From a virus, in IMG/VR virus record IMGVR_UViG_3300038722_000002, positions 1 through 64,000 of that record: a stretch of 64,000 nt of DNA. One strand, given 5' to 3'. The first letter of the stretch is position 1. Every line of letters begins with the position of its first letter. Positions 1-7,468 of the stretch are shown piece by piece. Made by a program: the position numbers and the translations under genes. A model generated the notes under the pieces. That model did no database searches and was not told where the DNA came from. It saw only the letters and a program-made list of their open reading frames with translations.

Positions 1-170
1 GCATTATATTAGGTGCAGGCTACCCACACGATGAAGGCTATAAGGGTTATACTGGGAACAAGCATTTCAGAGGAATGGCTATGTTGCATCAAGTGAAGAA
101 TGGTAGTTTTAATCCCAGCTTTATTGATTTGGAGTACCTAGAGAAGCGTTATGCCGAAATAGTTTTATAA
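1..170 (+). CDS. C-terminal end of an unknown protein (partial)
   Basis: This is the last 55 or so codons of a gene that begins before the window; the frame is open from base 3 to the TAA at 168-170. The tail contains GYTGNKHFRGMAMLHQVKNG and then FIDLEYLEKRY. The histidine followed by a strand-like MAMLHQVKNG segment recalls the C-terminal end of phage calcineurin-like metallophosphoesterases, but the metal-binding N-terminal part is not in the window, so this is only a guess. An AGAGGAG ribosome binding site for the next gene follows directly, so both are probably in one transcript. Confidence 0.5.
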   Translation, partial: IILGAGYPHDEGYKGYTGNKHFRGMAMLHQVKNGSFNPSFIDLEYLEKRYAEIVL

Positions 171-196
171 TCAACACAACTAAAGAGGAGAGTATT

Positions 197-373
197 ATGA
201 GCAACACCAATAATTTACCCAAAGAGATGATGGCACTTCTGGAAAAGTATTCTAAGACGGAGGGTTACATTAACCCACACTTCCTAATGGAGGTTACAGG
301 GCCGTTATACATGTATTATGAATTGGAGTCTGATGCGGTAGATACTTGGGTGCAAGAGATGTTTGGTCTGTAG
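197..373 (+). CDS. Small hypothetical protein, 58 aa
   Basis: The ATG at 197 has an AGAGGAGAG ribosome binding site 6 bases upstream and an uninterrupted frame to TAG at 371-373. The product is a small acidic protein (start MSNTNNLPKEMMALLEKYSK) with no signal peptide or membrane segment and no family I recognise. It is the last gene before a hairpin terminator at 410-437, so it ends the transcript entering from the left. Confidence 0.6.
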   Translation: MSNTNNLPKEMMALLEKYSKTEGYINPHFLMEVTGPLYMYYELESDAVDTWVQEMFGL

Positions 374-409
374 TTGTATGAGTAGTTTGTATGGTTTATA
401 ATGGAGGCT

Positions 410-437
410 CCTACTGGCGAGAGCTGGTAGGGTTTTT
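410..437 (+). terminator. Rho-independent terminator
   Basis: Bases 410-418 pair with 423-431 to form a 9-bp stem (two G-U pairs) closed by a GAGA tetraloop, followed by TTTTT at 433-437. It separates the gene ending at 373 from the one starting at 459. Confidence 0.75.
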
Positions 438-458
438 GTTTATTTAAGGAGAAATGAT

Positions 459-746
459 ATGACAGATTTTGATGTATACGCAGACACATCCCCCGACAAG
501 AAGGGTGTGGTATTTGGCACAGGTTACCTAGTAGAAGGCATGAAGGAGCTACTTACCAAGGCAATCGGTGAAGCCACCTCTACGGAAGATATCCGTGAAA
601 TGCTTAATGACGAGTGTATGCAATTCTGCATCCTTGGCTTCTTCTATGGTAAGGGGTTGGATTCGGATGAGTTCAATCAGATGTTCGCCCCATTTGTCGA
701 GGGTGATATGGAAGATTTAGTACGGTTGATTGCGAAGGAGAAATAA
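459..746 (+). CDS. Hypothetical acidic protein, 95 aa
   Basis: The ATG at 459 follows an AAGGAG ribosome binding site. The protein is acidic and predicted soluble, with a helical middle (GMKELLTKAIGEATSTEDIR) and no motif I recognise. It lies directly downstream of a terminator and upstream of a sigma70-like promoter, so it may be transcribed alone. No function is proposed. Confidence 0.6.
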   Translation: MTDFDVYADTSPDKKGVVFGTGYLVEGMKELLTKAIGEATSTEDIREMLNDECMQFCILGFFYGKGLDSDEFNQMFAPFVEGDMEDLVRLIAKEK

Positions 747-771
747 TATCATAACTACACTATTATTAGTA

Positions 772-800
772 TTGCTAACAGCATCGTAGATATGTATACT
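772..800 (+). promoter_or_regulatory. Candidate sigma70-type promoter
   Basis: TTGCTA at 772-777 and TATACT at 795-800 are separated by 17 bases. The -10 context (ATGTATACTAC) is nearly the same as that of the promoter at 4962-4989, which drives the paralogue of the gene downstream here (828). The promoter similarity between paralogues supports the call. Confidence 0.5.
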
Positions 801-827
801 ACCTCCAACTAACAACAGGAGAGAAGA

Positions 828-1745
828 ATGACAGTCAAACCATTTTACATTAGATCAGGAGTGTTGACGGACAATCAAATTAATGGAGTTTTAGATAAAG
901 CTGTAGCTTGTGGGGCTATGGCTTATGAATGTAAAGAAAGGGCTTCTTTACATGGGTACTCTGATGTGTATTCCTCCAACTATTTATACTTTGGGGTAGA
1001 TGATGACAACCATACATACATTACTAACAATATGAACATATACGGAGTAGGAGCAGTAGAGCTGACTATCGATCAGGTGGATGAACATCTAGGAATTACT
1101 ACACCTAAATCAAATACCACAAAAGAGTATGTCCGTGAACGTGTAATCACCACATTAAGGAAGTTCAGTTGCGAGAACTATGTTGGCGACACACTAGCTG
1201 AATATGGACTTGACAGTCTTGACGAAGTGGAGCTTTGCTTTGAATTAGAGGAGGAGTTTGGCACCGAAGTAACAGATGCTACGGCTACGGCTTTCACTAC
1301 AGTTACTCAGGTGGTGGATTACATCCTAAACCATGTGGATTTTAATTTAAAGTTTAATTTAAAGCAGAAGGAGGCACAGGTGGAACCAGAACAAGAGGAC
1401 ACTATTTTTAATAAAGAATATGATGTCGTAATAGAGCAGACGGGGGCCTCTACGCCTTCGCAGTATCGACGAAGTATTACTGTTCCAGAGACAGGTAATC
1501 GTGGTGTGCATCATACTGTGGACATTGAGGTGTTTGATGTTGACCATGCTTACGGGTTAGGGCCAACGGGTCATAATATCCTCAAAGCTCTATGTCGGGA
1601 GGGTAAGAAAGAGGGGAACGTAGAGGATTATGATTATAATAAAATTATGTTTAATTCCTTGCTAATATGGAAGAACAATGGTAAAATCACACCTAAGCGG
1701 TTCTGGGAGCTTGCTGTGGAACTTGGTGTGGCTAAGGAGATATAA
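828..1745 (+). CDS. Three-part protein with a central acyl-carrier-protein domain
   Basis: The ATG at 828 follows CAGGAGAGAAG. Residues 1-90 form a domain repeated almost intact in the protein at 5019 (both contain YLYFGVDD and YGVGAVELT). Residues 98-168 look like an acyl/peptidyl carrier protein: YGLDSLDEVEL carries the DSL motif, whose Ser130 would receive 4'-phosphopantetheine, followed by an acidic helix (FELEEEFG). Residues from about 215 form a third unknown domain (HTVDIEVFD, ITPKRFWELA). Carrier proteins hold acyl groups as thioesters; no partner synthase is visible here. The carrier call rests on the DSL motif and helix pattern; the outer domains are unknown. Confidence 0.75.
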   Translation: MTVKPFYIRSGVLTDNQINGVLDKAVACGAMAYECKERASLHGYSDVYSSNYLYFGVDDDNHTYITNNMNIYGVGAVELTIDQVDEHLGITTPKSNTTKEYVRERVITTLRKFSCENYVGDTLAEYGLDSLDEVELCFELEEEFGTEVTDATATAFTTVTQVVDYILNHVDFNLKFNLKQKEAQVEPEQEDTIFNKEYDVVIEQTGASTPSQYRRSITVPETGNRGVHHTVDIEVFDVDHAYGLGPTGHNILKALCREGKKEGNVEDYDYNKIMFNSLLIWKNNGKITPKRFWELAVELGVAKEI

Positions 1746-1747
1746 TA

Positions 1748-2035
1748 ATGGAAGTTATAATTATACCTGATAAATGGAAAGTGGTTGTTGACAATTACAA
1801 TCACTCTCTGTATAAATGGAATACTGAATACGTTAATAGGAAAAAAGAGGTTGTCCCTGCTAAATGGAAACCTGAATATATATACTTCCCAACACTACCT
1901 CAGTGTGTCCGTTACATCTTGAAACAGGAGATGTTACATGATACATACGATAGTTTAGAAGCTTGTCTATTAGCACAGGAAGAAAAACTACAAGGAATAT
2001 TACAGGAGTTTAAATGTCAACAGATTGGTTCTTGA
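1748..2035 (+). CDS. Hypothetical protein, DUF5405-like
   Basis: It starts two bases after the previous stop and shares 22 bases with the next gene, so the three genes are probably translated together. The protein begins MEVIIIPDKWKVVVDNYNHS and has a central aromatic stretch ending YFPTLPQCVRYIL. The layout (short beta-rich start, then a helix beginning at a leucine-rich QCVRYILKQ) resembles the small phage family DUF5405, of unknown role; this is a judgement by eye. Confidence 0.55.
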   Translation: MEVIIIPDKWKVVVDNYNHSLYKWNTEYVNRKKEVVPAKWKPEYIYFPTLPQCVRYILKQEMLHDTYDSLEACLLAQEEKLQGILQEFKCQQIGS

Positions 2036-2619
2036 AGAAGAGTAAATTTAATCGTTATGCTGAAGCGGTTGTACTGTTCAATGAAATTGCTCGTAAGGAG
2101 CCTCCCACACTCTCACAACAACGAGCGTTAGGGGTAGAGGAGTTCACTGAGACTTACAAGGCATGGGAGGAGAGGGATAAAGTTGAATACTTAGATGGAC
2201 TTATTGATTCATTTGTAGTGTCAAGTTACTTCCATTACATGCAATCGGGTAGTACAGATGTAGAGCAATTCAAAGGCGACCCTACTGTCTATATGGGGGA
2301 GGTGTTGGATAATGTCAAGTACAACTTCGACATGTGGAAACTACTGCACGTCTCTATGTTACTATTACAATCTATTGATGTAGATTATGAGGGAGCTATA
2401 CAAGAAGTGTTGTATAGTAATATGAGTAAGTTTACACTATACCACAGTAGTGACGAAGGTGCCTACGACAGGGAACGTGATTGGATTATGGAGAACACGG
2501 AATATGTAGGAGTTACATGGGAAGTCAATAAAGACTATGTTGTCTTTAAAGATGAGAACAATAAGGTGATGAAGCCTTCTTACTATGTAGCGCCTGTATT
2601 AGAACCATATATTAATTGA
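2014..2619 (+). CDS. MazG-like nucleotide pyrophosphohydrolase
   Basis: The protein (201 aa) has the all-alpha NTP pyrophosphohydrolase signature: VEEFTETYKAWE (Glu42, Glu43, Glu46) followed by EYLDGLIDSFVV (Asp61, Asp65), the acidic residues that hold Mg2+. The C-terminal FKDENNKVMKPSYYVAP is also typical of phage members, which hydrolyse (d)NTPs to NMPs and pyrophosphate. It overlaps the upstream gene by 22 bases and precedes thyX, fitting a role in dUTP/dNTP handling and dUMP supply. The exact substrate cannot be read from the sequence. Confidence 0.75.
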   Translation: MSTDWFLKKSKFNRYAEAVVLFNEIARKEPPTLSQQRALGVEEFTETYKAWEERDKVEYLDGLIDSFVVSSYFHYMQSGSTDVEQFKGDPTVYMGEVLDNVKYNFDMWKLLHVSMLLLQSIDVDYEGAIQEVLYSNMSKFTLYHSSDEGAYDRERDWIMENTEYVGVTWEVNKDYVVFKDENNKVMKPSYYVAPVLEPYIN

Positions 2620-2629
2620 GGAGAGAAGA

Positions 2630-3502
2630 ATGACAACACAACCAAGCGCTAAAGTTATTTGTGATAGTGTTAGCCCTAACGGTGACAGACTGATAACGAT
2701 GGAAATAGAACTACACAGGTTCATACTTCCTGAATGGAACACACATAGAAGTATCTCACGTAACTTCCAAAGTAGTCGTGCTATTCCTATTCTACGTCAG
2801 TTACAACAGATTATGGATGACCCTGCTCTCCCTGTGTACTGGGGTAAGAATCAGGCAGGTATGACCGCCAAGGAGGAGCTATCGTTAGAAGCTATTGAAG
2901 AGTGTAAAGATGACATTTTGATGCTTCGCGACATGGCTGTAGCTGTGGCTAAACGTCTTCACAAGCGAGGACTGCACAAGCAAACAGTGAATCGTTATGT
3001 AGAACCGTGGATGTGGACTAAAGGTGTTGTAACAGCCACCTGTGAAGCATGGCGAGGACTGTTAGACTTACGCAATCATCCAGACGCTCAACCAGAGTTC
3101 AAAGCCTTGGCTGTGGAGATCGAACGTAATATCCGTAACTCCAATCCCACACAACTCGAATGGGGTGAGTATCACATGCCTTATGTGAATAAGACAGTCG
3201 ATATGAGTGTGGTGAATCAGGTTAAGTTGTCCACCAGCTGTAACGCACAAGTATCTTATCGTGTGCTAGACGAGACGTTAGATAAGGCTATTAAGATTTA
3301 CGATATGCTCAACTTACCTGTGGCTGCAATATACGGAGAAGATCCTCCACATTTCAGCCCTACAGAGCATGTTGCATTGTGTTATGATGGTTTGTGGGTA
3401 GGTGATAGTGGTAATTTCCACTCAGATGATTGGTGGCAATATCGTAAAGCATTAGAGACAGGGCAAGAAGATTTATTTATTAAACTAGGAGAGGGGAAGT
3501 AA
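2630..3502 (+). CDS. thyX: Flavin-dependent thymidylate synthase
   Basis: ThyX makes dTMP from dUMP with methylene-tetrahydrofolate, FAD and NADPH. The signature RHR-x7-S is present as THRSISRNFQS (residues 38-48), with the first arginine replaced by threonine, followed by SRAIP. The length (290 aa) fits the longer phage members. The ATG at 2630 has a GAGGAGAGAAG site. It sits right after the pyrophosphohydrolase and shares its last base with the next gene's ATG, so these form one operon. The altered signature residue is worth noting; otherwise the fit is strong. Confidence 0.88.
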   Translation: MTTQPSAKVICDSVSPNGDRLITMEIELHRFILPEWNTHRSISRNFQSSRAIPILRQLQQIMDDPALPVYWGKNQAGMTAKEELSLEAIEECKDDILMLRDMAVAVAKRLHKRGLHKQTVNRYVEPWMWTKGVVTATCEAWRGLLDLRNHPDAQPEFKALAVEIERNIRNSNPTQLEWGEYHMPYVNKTVDMSVVNQVKLSTSCNAQVSYRVLDETLDKAIKIYDMLNLPVAAIYGEDPPHFSPTEHVALCYDGLWVGDSGNFHSDDWWQYRKALETGQEDLFIKLGEGK

Positions 3503-3798
3503 TGAAAACTATTACGAAGAAATTCACAGTAGAGGCATCTATCGGTATGGAGATTAGCCTAGAGGAGCTTATCGAACGAACGGGCGGGGTATGTTGTAAT
3601 GCAGGTCATAGTCATTTTGTTAATGAGCTTACAGAAGTACTTGTTAAAGGTAAGCCTGTCAACTTATCTGACATCAAGGTACGTCTGTTTGCAGAGGAGG
3701 ATGAGGCTACTGACATCGTAAGCGATGCTGTACGTATGCAAGAGTTCACTATTGCTACACCTAAGAAGGTAGCTCCGAAGAAGAAAGGAAACAAGTAA
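3502..3798 (+). CDS. Hypothetical protein with lysine-rich tail, 98 aa
   Basis: The ATG overlaps the thyX stop by one base (TAATG). The protein starts MKTITKKFTVEASIGMEISL, contains a GGVCCNAGHSHF segment with two cysteines and two histidines that could hold a metal, and ends in a lysine-rich tail (KKVAPKKKGNK) that could bind nucleic acid. I recognise no family. Confidence 0.55.
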   Translation: MKTITKKFTVEASIGMEISLEELIERTGGVCCNAGHSHFVNELTEVLVKGKPVNLSDIKVRLFAEEDEATDIVSDAVRMQEFTIATPKKVAPKKKGNK

Positions 3799-4151
3799 TG
3801 TACGTTTTACTACACGTAGTATATGATGATAACGGCGCTCGGTATGAGGAGTTTGTAGGTGTGTTGCAGGAGGACGATCCGTATGGTGCGCCAATTAAGA
3901 GACTTATGACAGAAACCAACGACATTTATTGTACTGACCGTAAGACGAGTAAGGCTCTCGATGGTAGTGAGACAGATCATTACTTGTTACTCCCCATACA
4001 GGAGGATGGAACTGTAACACCAGCCCCACACCCGTTACAGAACATACACGACCTATTAAGCGAAGTTGATAGACACGAAATAGTAATTTCACCTGAAGTT
4101 ACACGTGAATGGATTAATATTTTAAAAGAGGAAATTAATAAAGATGACTAA
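3798..4151 (+). CDS. Hypothetical protein, 117 aa
   Basis: Translation is coupled to the upstream gene (TAATG overlap) and the end overlaps the next start by 8 bases. The protein begins with a beta-rich segment (MYVLLHVVYDDNGARYEEFV) and ends with a helix (REWINILKEEINKDD). It shows no membrane segment or known motif. It belongs to the thyX operon by position only. Confidence 0.55.
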   Translation: MYVLLHVVYDDNGARYEEFVGVLQEDDPYGAPIKRLMTETNDIYCTDRKTSKALDGSETDHYLLLPIQEDGTVTPAPHPLQNIHDLLSEVDRHEIVISPEVTREWINILKEEINKDD

Positions 4152-4401
4152 AGAACTAACTAAACAGAAAGAAGGTGAGTTGATTAACGAGGCAATTAAC
4201 CTCATCGTTGCTCGTGAGTCAGCTAAAGAGTCCCTAGCTGGTAATTTAACTATCAGTAAAGACACCTATGGTGACGCTGCGGCTAACATCAATAAAGATG
4301 CAGAAGCGATCTACAAGGCTACTCAAGACCGTGAGAAGTATGAGAAGAATAAAGAAATCAAACAGCGTGAGTTTGATGTCGTAGAAGAAGCACTGAGCTA
4401 A
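4144..4401 (+). CDS. Hypothetical helical protein, 85 aa
   Basis: A mostly charged, strongly helical protein (for example AIYKATQDREKYEKNKEIKQ) that probably forms a coiled coil. It overlaps the upstream gene by 8 bases and is followed 7 bases after its stop by a strong terminator, so it closes the operon that begins near 828. No family is recognised. Confidence 0.6.
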   Translation: MTKELTKQKEGELINEAINLIVARESAKESLAGNLTISKDTYGDAAANINKDAEAIYKATQDREKYEKNKEIKQREFDVVEEALS

Positions 4402-4408
4402 TCGAATG

Positions 4409-4439
4409 GGACACATGACTTCGGTTGTGTGTCCTTTTT
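4409..4439 (+). terminator. Rho-independent terminator
   Basis: An 11-bp stem (4409-4419 with 4424-4434) closed by a TTCG tetraloop is followed by TTTTT at 4435-4439. It ends the operon containing thyX. Confidence 0.85.
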
Positions 4440-4479
4440 GTTATCTGGAATAAAATAAATATACATATATGGAGTATTA

Positions 4480-4965
4480 ATGGAATACGAAGAGAACTAC
4501 GACGAACTAACCACAGATGATTTACAAAACAACCTGTTTCTTGCTTTGCTTGATGCGGGATATACAGGAACACAAGCCGAGATGTTGGCTGAGAAGCGAT
4601 ACAGTGGTGCATACAGCACACAAGAAGCAGAGGCTAGCATTTACCCTATCCGTAAGCTAATCGCTCTCCATCGGCTACCTGAGCAGTTTCATGGGCTATC
4701 TGACAAACAGAAGGATAAGTTTCTATGGGAACTAGGATTTGACACTAAACTATATAAGTACCAAGTACGTTTAGATTGGATGCGCGACTCAGAGGATAGC
4801 CCTAAGCAACAATATGGTGAGTTCATCGTCTGTACTGAGAGGGTTGATAAAGGCTGGACTGTAGGTAATCCACATGCTAGTATAGAAGCACGTTATTTCT
4901 ATGACCAAGAGGAAATGCGGGACATAATCTCATGCCGAGGGAAGGCGGTGAGAAAAAAGGTATGA
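4480..4965 (+). CDS. Hypothetical protein, 161 aa
   Basis: The ATG at 4480 has a GGAG ribosome binding site (ATGGAGTATTA). The N-terminal part is acidic and helical (YDELTTDDLQNNLFLALLDA), the middle has FHGLSDKQKDKFLWELGFD, and the C-terminal end is basic (GKAVRKKV). No family is recognised. It lies alone after a terminator, and the promoter of the next gene overlaps its last codons. Confidence 0.55.
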   Translation: MEYEENYDELTTDDLQNNLFLALLDAGYTGTQAEMLAEKRYSGAYSTQEAEASIYPIRKLIALHRLPEQFHGLSDKQKDKFLWELGFDTKLYKYQVRLDWMRDSEDSPKQQYGEFIVCTERVDKGWTVGNPHASIEARYFYDQEEMRDIISCRGKAVRKKV

Positions 4966-4989
4966 CATTTGGTATTAAAGATGTATAAT
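4962..4989 (+). promoter_or_regulatory. Sigma70-type promoter
   Basis: ATGACA at 4962-4967 and a perfect TATAAT at 4984-4989 are 16 bases apart. The -35 box lies in the last codons of the gene ending at 4965, and the promoter drives the gene at 5019. Confidence 0.6.
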
Positions 4990-5018
4990 ACACATACTTT
5001 ATTGACTAGGAGAGAATA

Positions 5019-5423
5019 ATGACAGTTAAGCCATTTTATATTAAATCAGAAGGGTTGACGGACGACCGAATTAATGAAGTTTTAGATAAAGCTGTAGACT
5101 GTGGAGCTAGGGTTTATGAAAGTAAAGAAGGGGCTTCTCGGTATACGTACCCGCATACGCTCGTCGAGAGATACTTATACTTTGGAGTGGATGATGAGAA
5201 CGATACATATGTTTCTGACGAGATTGACATGTACGGAGTAGGAGCAGTAGAGTTGACTGTAGATCAAGTGGATGAACATTTACTAGGGAACACCCATGCA
5301 GTGCCCGTTGTAGACGACATTGATGAAACTCACGAGGCGTTGTGTGTTGCGATAGACCGTATCCTAACGACAGATATTACACCTAAGATCAAGACCATTT
5401 TAATCAAGAAGTTACTACAGTAG
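5019..5423 (+). CDS. Paralogue of the N-terminal domain of the ACP-domain protein
   Basis: The first 90 or so residues match the start of the protein at 828 closely (both begin MTVKPFYI and share YLYFGVDDxN and GVGAVELT), but the carrier domain and third domain are missing; about 45 unrelated residues follow. It has its own promoter and an AGGAGAGAATA ribosome binding site like that at 828. It probably arose by duplication and then loss or gain of the fused domains. Its function is unknown. Confidence 0.65.
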   Translation: MTVKPFYIKSEGLTDDRINEVLDKAVDCGARVYESKEGASRYTYPHTLVERYLYFGVDDENDTYVSDEIDMYGVGAVELTVDQVDEHLLGNTHAVPVVDDIDETHEALCVAIDRILTTDITPKIKTILIKKLLQ

Positions 5424-5441
5424 TAATCATCAGACGTAAAA

Positions 5442-5471
5442 AAGCCCCGAACCAATAAAGGAACGGGGCTT
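5442..5471 (-). terminator. Terminator of the late operon
   Basis: AAGCCCCG at 5442-5449 pairs with CGGGGCTT at 5464-5471. Read on the minus strand the stem is followed by a run of T (the A run at 5438-5443), so it ends the minus-strand late transcript just after the last lysis-cassette gene. It may also slow plus-strand transcripts coming from 5423. Confidence 0.8.
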
Positions 5472-5505
5472 ACTTCAATCATCGAAGTCAATCTCACAGG
5501 AGGAA

Positions 5506-5973
5506 CTATTTAGGAGGTGTTATATTATGTAGGGATTTTAAATACTGAGTTGACCTGTACAAGTCGTCATTAGACCTCTGTAACAACCGTACACTCTCCT
5601 TGTTCTCAGTAACGTCCTCTTTTAACCTCTCTATATCCGTCAAGTATGTCCTGATGTTTTGTGATAACTCTCTGTTATCGTCTTCCAATTCTCTATAGTT
5701 CTCTGTGAACCTATCCTGTAATTTAGCCATTTCTTGTGAAAACTCTCTTTGGAGTTCTAACTTGGCTTTGTCCGTACTATCGTTCCACTTCTGTGTCTGG
5801 ATTCCTGTGAAAAATATCGCCCCTATTATTGTTATGATTATAGGTAGGGCGTTAATGAACTTCCCTGTTGCATCTACAGGAGGTCTTGTGGGACGGTCAC
5901 TCTGAGCAGGTTGCTTTGCAGCTTCCAACATTTTACTTACTTCCAATATACGAGCTAACTCTTCATTATCCAC
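5506..5973 (-). CDS. Membrane-anchored coiled-coil protein
   Basis: The 155-aa protein has a soluble proline-rich start, one membrane segment (about residues 40-58, INALPIIITIIGAIFFTGI) and a long charged coiled coil after it. This layout is shared with i-spanins and with other phage envelope proteins. It is the last gene of the late operon, beside the holin and spanin candidates, so a part in lysis or lysis timing is plausible. I recognise no exact family. Confidence 0.6.
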   Translation of the reverse strand: MDNEELARILEVSKMLEAAKQPAQSDRPTRPPVDATGKFINALPIIITIIGAIFFTGIQTQKWNDSTDKAKLELQREFSQEMAKLQDRFTENYRELEDDNRELSQNIRTYLTDIERLKEDVTENKESVRLLQRSNDDLYRSTQYLKSLHNITPPK

Positions 5974-5987
5974 AACGCCTCCATAGG

Positions 5988-6209
5988 CTAATCTTTCTTC
6001 TTCTCAGCCCATCGTATTGCTGTACGTACATCGTCCAATGTATGTTCTAGGTTATTAATACGAATATGTGTGTGTTCTTTGTGATCATCAAAGTCTTGCT
6101 TATGATCATCGAGTGAAGACTTCTGCTCGAAGAACTGGTGTGTCAAAGTGGTTAGCCAGATAGTTATTAGGATCACCAACGACCAGAATAATATAAAATC
6201 AACGCCCAT
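5988..6209 (-). CDS. Small membrane protein with coiled coil
   Basis: The start chosen is the ATG at 6209, with a GGTGGA site about 8 bases upstream; an in-frame start at 6242 would lie deeper in the previous gene and lacks a site. The 73-aa product has an N-terminal membrane segment (DFILFWSLVILITIWLTTL) and a charged helix (DDHKQDFDDHKEHTHIRINN). It overlaps the lipoprotein gene by 11 bases. It may be an accessory lysis or inner-membrane protein. Confidence 0.55.
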   Translation of the reverse strand: MGVDFILFWSLVILITIWLTTLTHQFFEQKSSLDDHKQDFDDHKEHTHIRINNLEHTLDDVRTAIRWAEKKKD

Positions 6210-6504
6210 TGTATTCATCCACCCAACTGTTATGACGAACAAAACATGGTTCGTATTTGGTCATTATCTCTTGTATCTGATATAGACTATCCTGCTCTGT
6301 CTTTATCTCCCCCAACCATCTAGGCCATTCGCACTTAGTAGTGTAGAATGAATCATACTTAGTGTTAATATCATTGACTGCCCCTACAAGAGCCTCTGTG
6401 GCCTCTTGTTGAGGTTTAGCTACGACACTAGGCTTAGTATTAGTTAGGGTAGAACATGCGCTCACAGACAGCACAAGGAGTCCTACGGCTATCTTACTCC
6501 ACAT
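6199..6504 (-). CDS. Lipoprotein, candidate outer-membrane spanin (o-spanin)
   Basis: The ATG at 6504 gives MWSKIAVGLLVLSVSAC, a signal peptide ending in a lipobox (VSAC, Cys17), so the mature protein would be lipid-anchored in the outer membrane. GGAG lies 8 bases upstream; the longer start at 6531 has no site. In phages of Gram-negative hosts such a lipoprotein next to an Rz-like protein acts in the last step of lysis, joining the inner and outer membranes. The 101-aa length is on the long side for Rz1-type proteins, so the call is by context. Confidence 0.6.
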   Translation of the reverse strand: MWSKIAVGLLVLSVSACSTLTNTKPSVVAKPQQEATEALVGAVNDINTKYDSFYTTKCEWPRWLGEIKTEQDSLYQIQEIMTKYEPCFVRHNSWVDEYNGR

Positions 6505-6784
6505 TATCATCTCTCCATTTGATGTCGGCATCGGGTTGGTGTTTATTAATCATCATCTCTATGAGTTTATATAGCCCTGTAATGATTCCTGTGACGATAC
6601 CCGCCCAAGCCATACCTTGCCATTCGTCATATGTTGACATAGCCACCATGAGGTGTGTTATGATACGGTTAAATTCGTAGACAAGGAATAAGGTGAATCC
6701 CAGAGGTGCTACACGGTAAGTCTTTAGGAGGCGGTGTAAGTCATAGTAAATGAAGTGTTTAATATTATTAACTATTTCATTCAT
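6494..6784 (-). CDS. Two-segment membrane protein, candidate holin
   Basis: The ATG at 6784 has a GGAGG site 5 bases upstream and lies within the last codons of the Rz-like gene. The 96-aa protein has two membrane segments (about residues 26-46 and 56-76) and a charged, hydrophilic tail (DADIKWRDDNVE), the usual layout of class II holins, which open the inner membrane for endolysin release. Its position between the two spanin candidates supports this. I do not recognise the specific holin family. Confidence 0.55.
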   Translation of the reverse strand: MNEIVNNIKHFIYYDLHRLLKTYRVAPLGFTLFLVYEFNRIITHLMVAMSTYDEWQGMAWAGIVTGIITGLYKLIEMMINKHQPDADIKWRDDNVE

Positions 6785-7190
6785 TACGCCTCCCTGAAAC
6801 CAACTGTTTGACAACTTCGTTATAATCCTCACTTAGTTCACATTGAGATTGTATTGTGCCAATCCTACGTGTAATCTCAATGATGGGTCTATCGTCCAAT
6901 TCCTGTTGTAACTCAGCAGCCCTATTAGAGCTGGATGTAGAAGCCTCCTGAGAGACCGTCAGTTGCGTTGTAAGCTCGTTTATCCGTTCACTATACTCAT
7001 TGTATATCTCTTCCCTTAGAGCCTTCTCTTGTGCCATGTAGGACGCCTGAGAGGCATTGAATCCCGCAGTGTAGTTCTGTGCATCACGTTTATTAACATA
7101 ACTTATGATTGCAGCCAGAATAGCTAGGATTAAAGCGAGTTTAGCAATGCCTGAATCAAATAAACCTAAGAAGTCTTTAATTAATGACAT
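6777..7190 (-). CDS. Rz-like inner-membrane spanin (i-spanin) candidate
   Basis: The 137-aa protein has an N-terminal membrane anchor (about residues 15-33, AKLALILAILAAIISYVNK), then a long periplasmic coiled coil (EIYNEYSERINELTTQLTVS) and a C-terminal end with one cysteine, as in lambda Rz. i-Spanins pair with a lipoprotein in the outer membrane; the lipoprotein gene lies two genes downstream. It shares 8 bases with the holin candidate. Confidence 0.65.
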   Translation of the reverse strand: MSLIKDFLGLFDSGIAKLALILAILAAIISYVNKRDAQNYTAGFNASQASYMAQEKALREEIYNEYSERINELTTQLTVSQEASTSSSNRAAELQQELDDRPIIEITRRIGTIQSQCELSEDYNEVVKQLVSGRRNE

Positions 7191-7200
7191 TGCTATCTCT

Positions 7201-7437
7201 TTAAGCTATAGGACGATAGTTAGTTTCATAACCAGCAGCACCAGTTACAAGGAGACGTATCTCAGCGTTGAAGCCTCGCCATTCTGTAGGACTATCTTGT
7301 GTAGCAGTAACCTGCGTTACATATGCACCATTAATCTTCTGTTGCAACTCAACAGTACCACCACCTGAGAGGTCGTAAGCTGCATAGAAGTCTTGTCTAC
7401 CTATGACGAACTCTTTTGTTTCACTGTAGTAATTCAT
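7201..7437 (-). CDS. Hypothetical small protein, 78 aa
   Basis: A short beta-rich protein (YAAYDLSGGGTVELQQKING, then EWRGFNAEIRLLVTG). The second half reads like a small beta-sandwich found in virion decoration or tail proteins. It sits between the tail-fibre genes and the lysis genes. No family is recognised. Confidence 0.5.
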   Translation of the reverse strand: MNYYSETKEFVIGRQDFYAAYDLSGGGTVELQQKINGAYVTQVTATQDSPTEWRGFNAEIRLLVTGAAGYETNYRPIA

Positions 7438-7468
7438 GTGTTTCCTATTATTTATATGTAGATTACAT

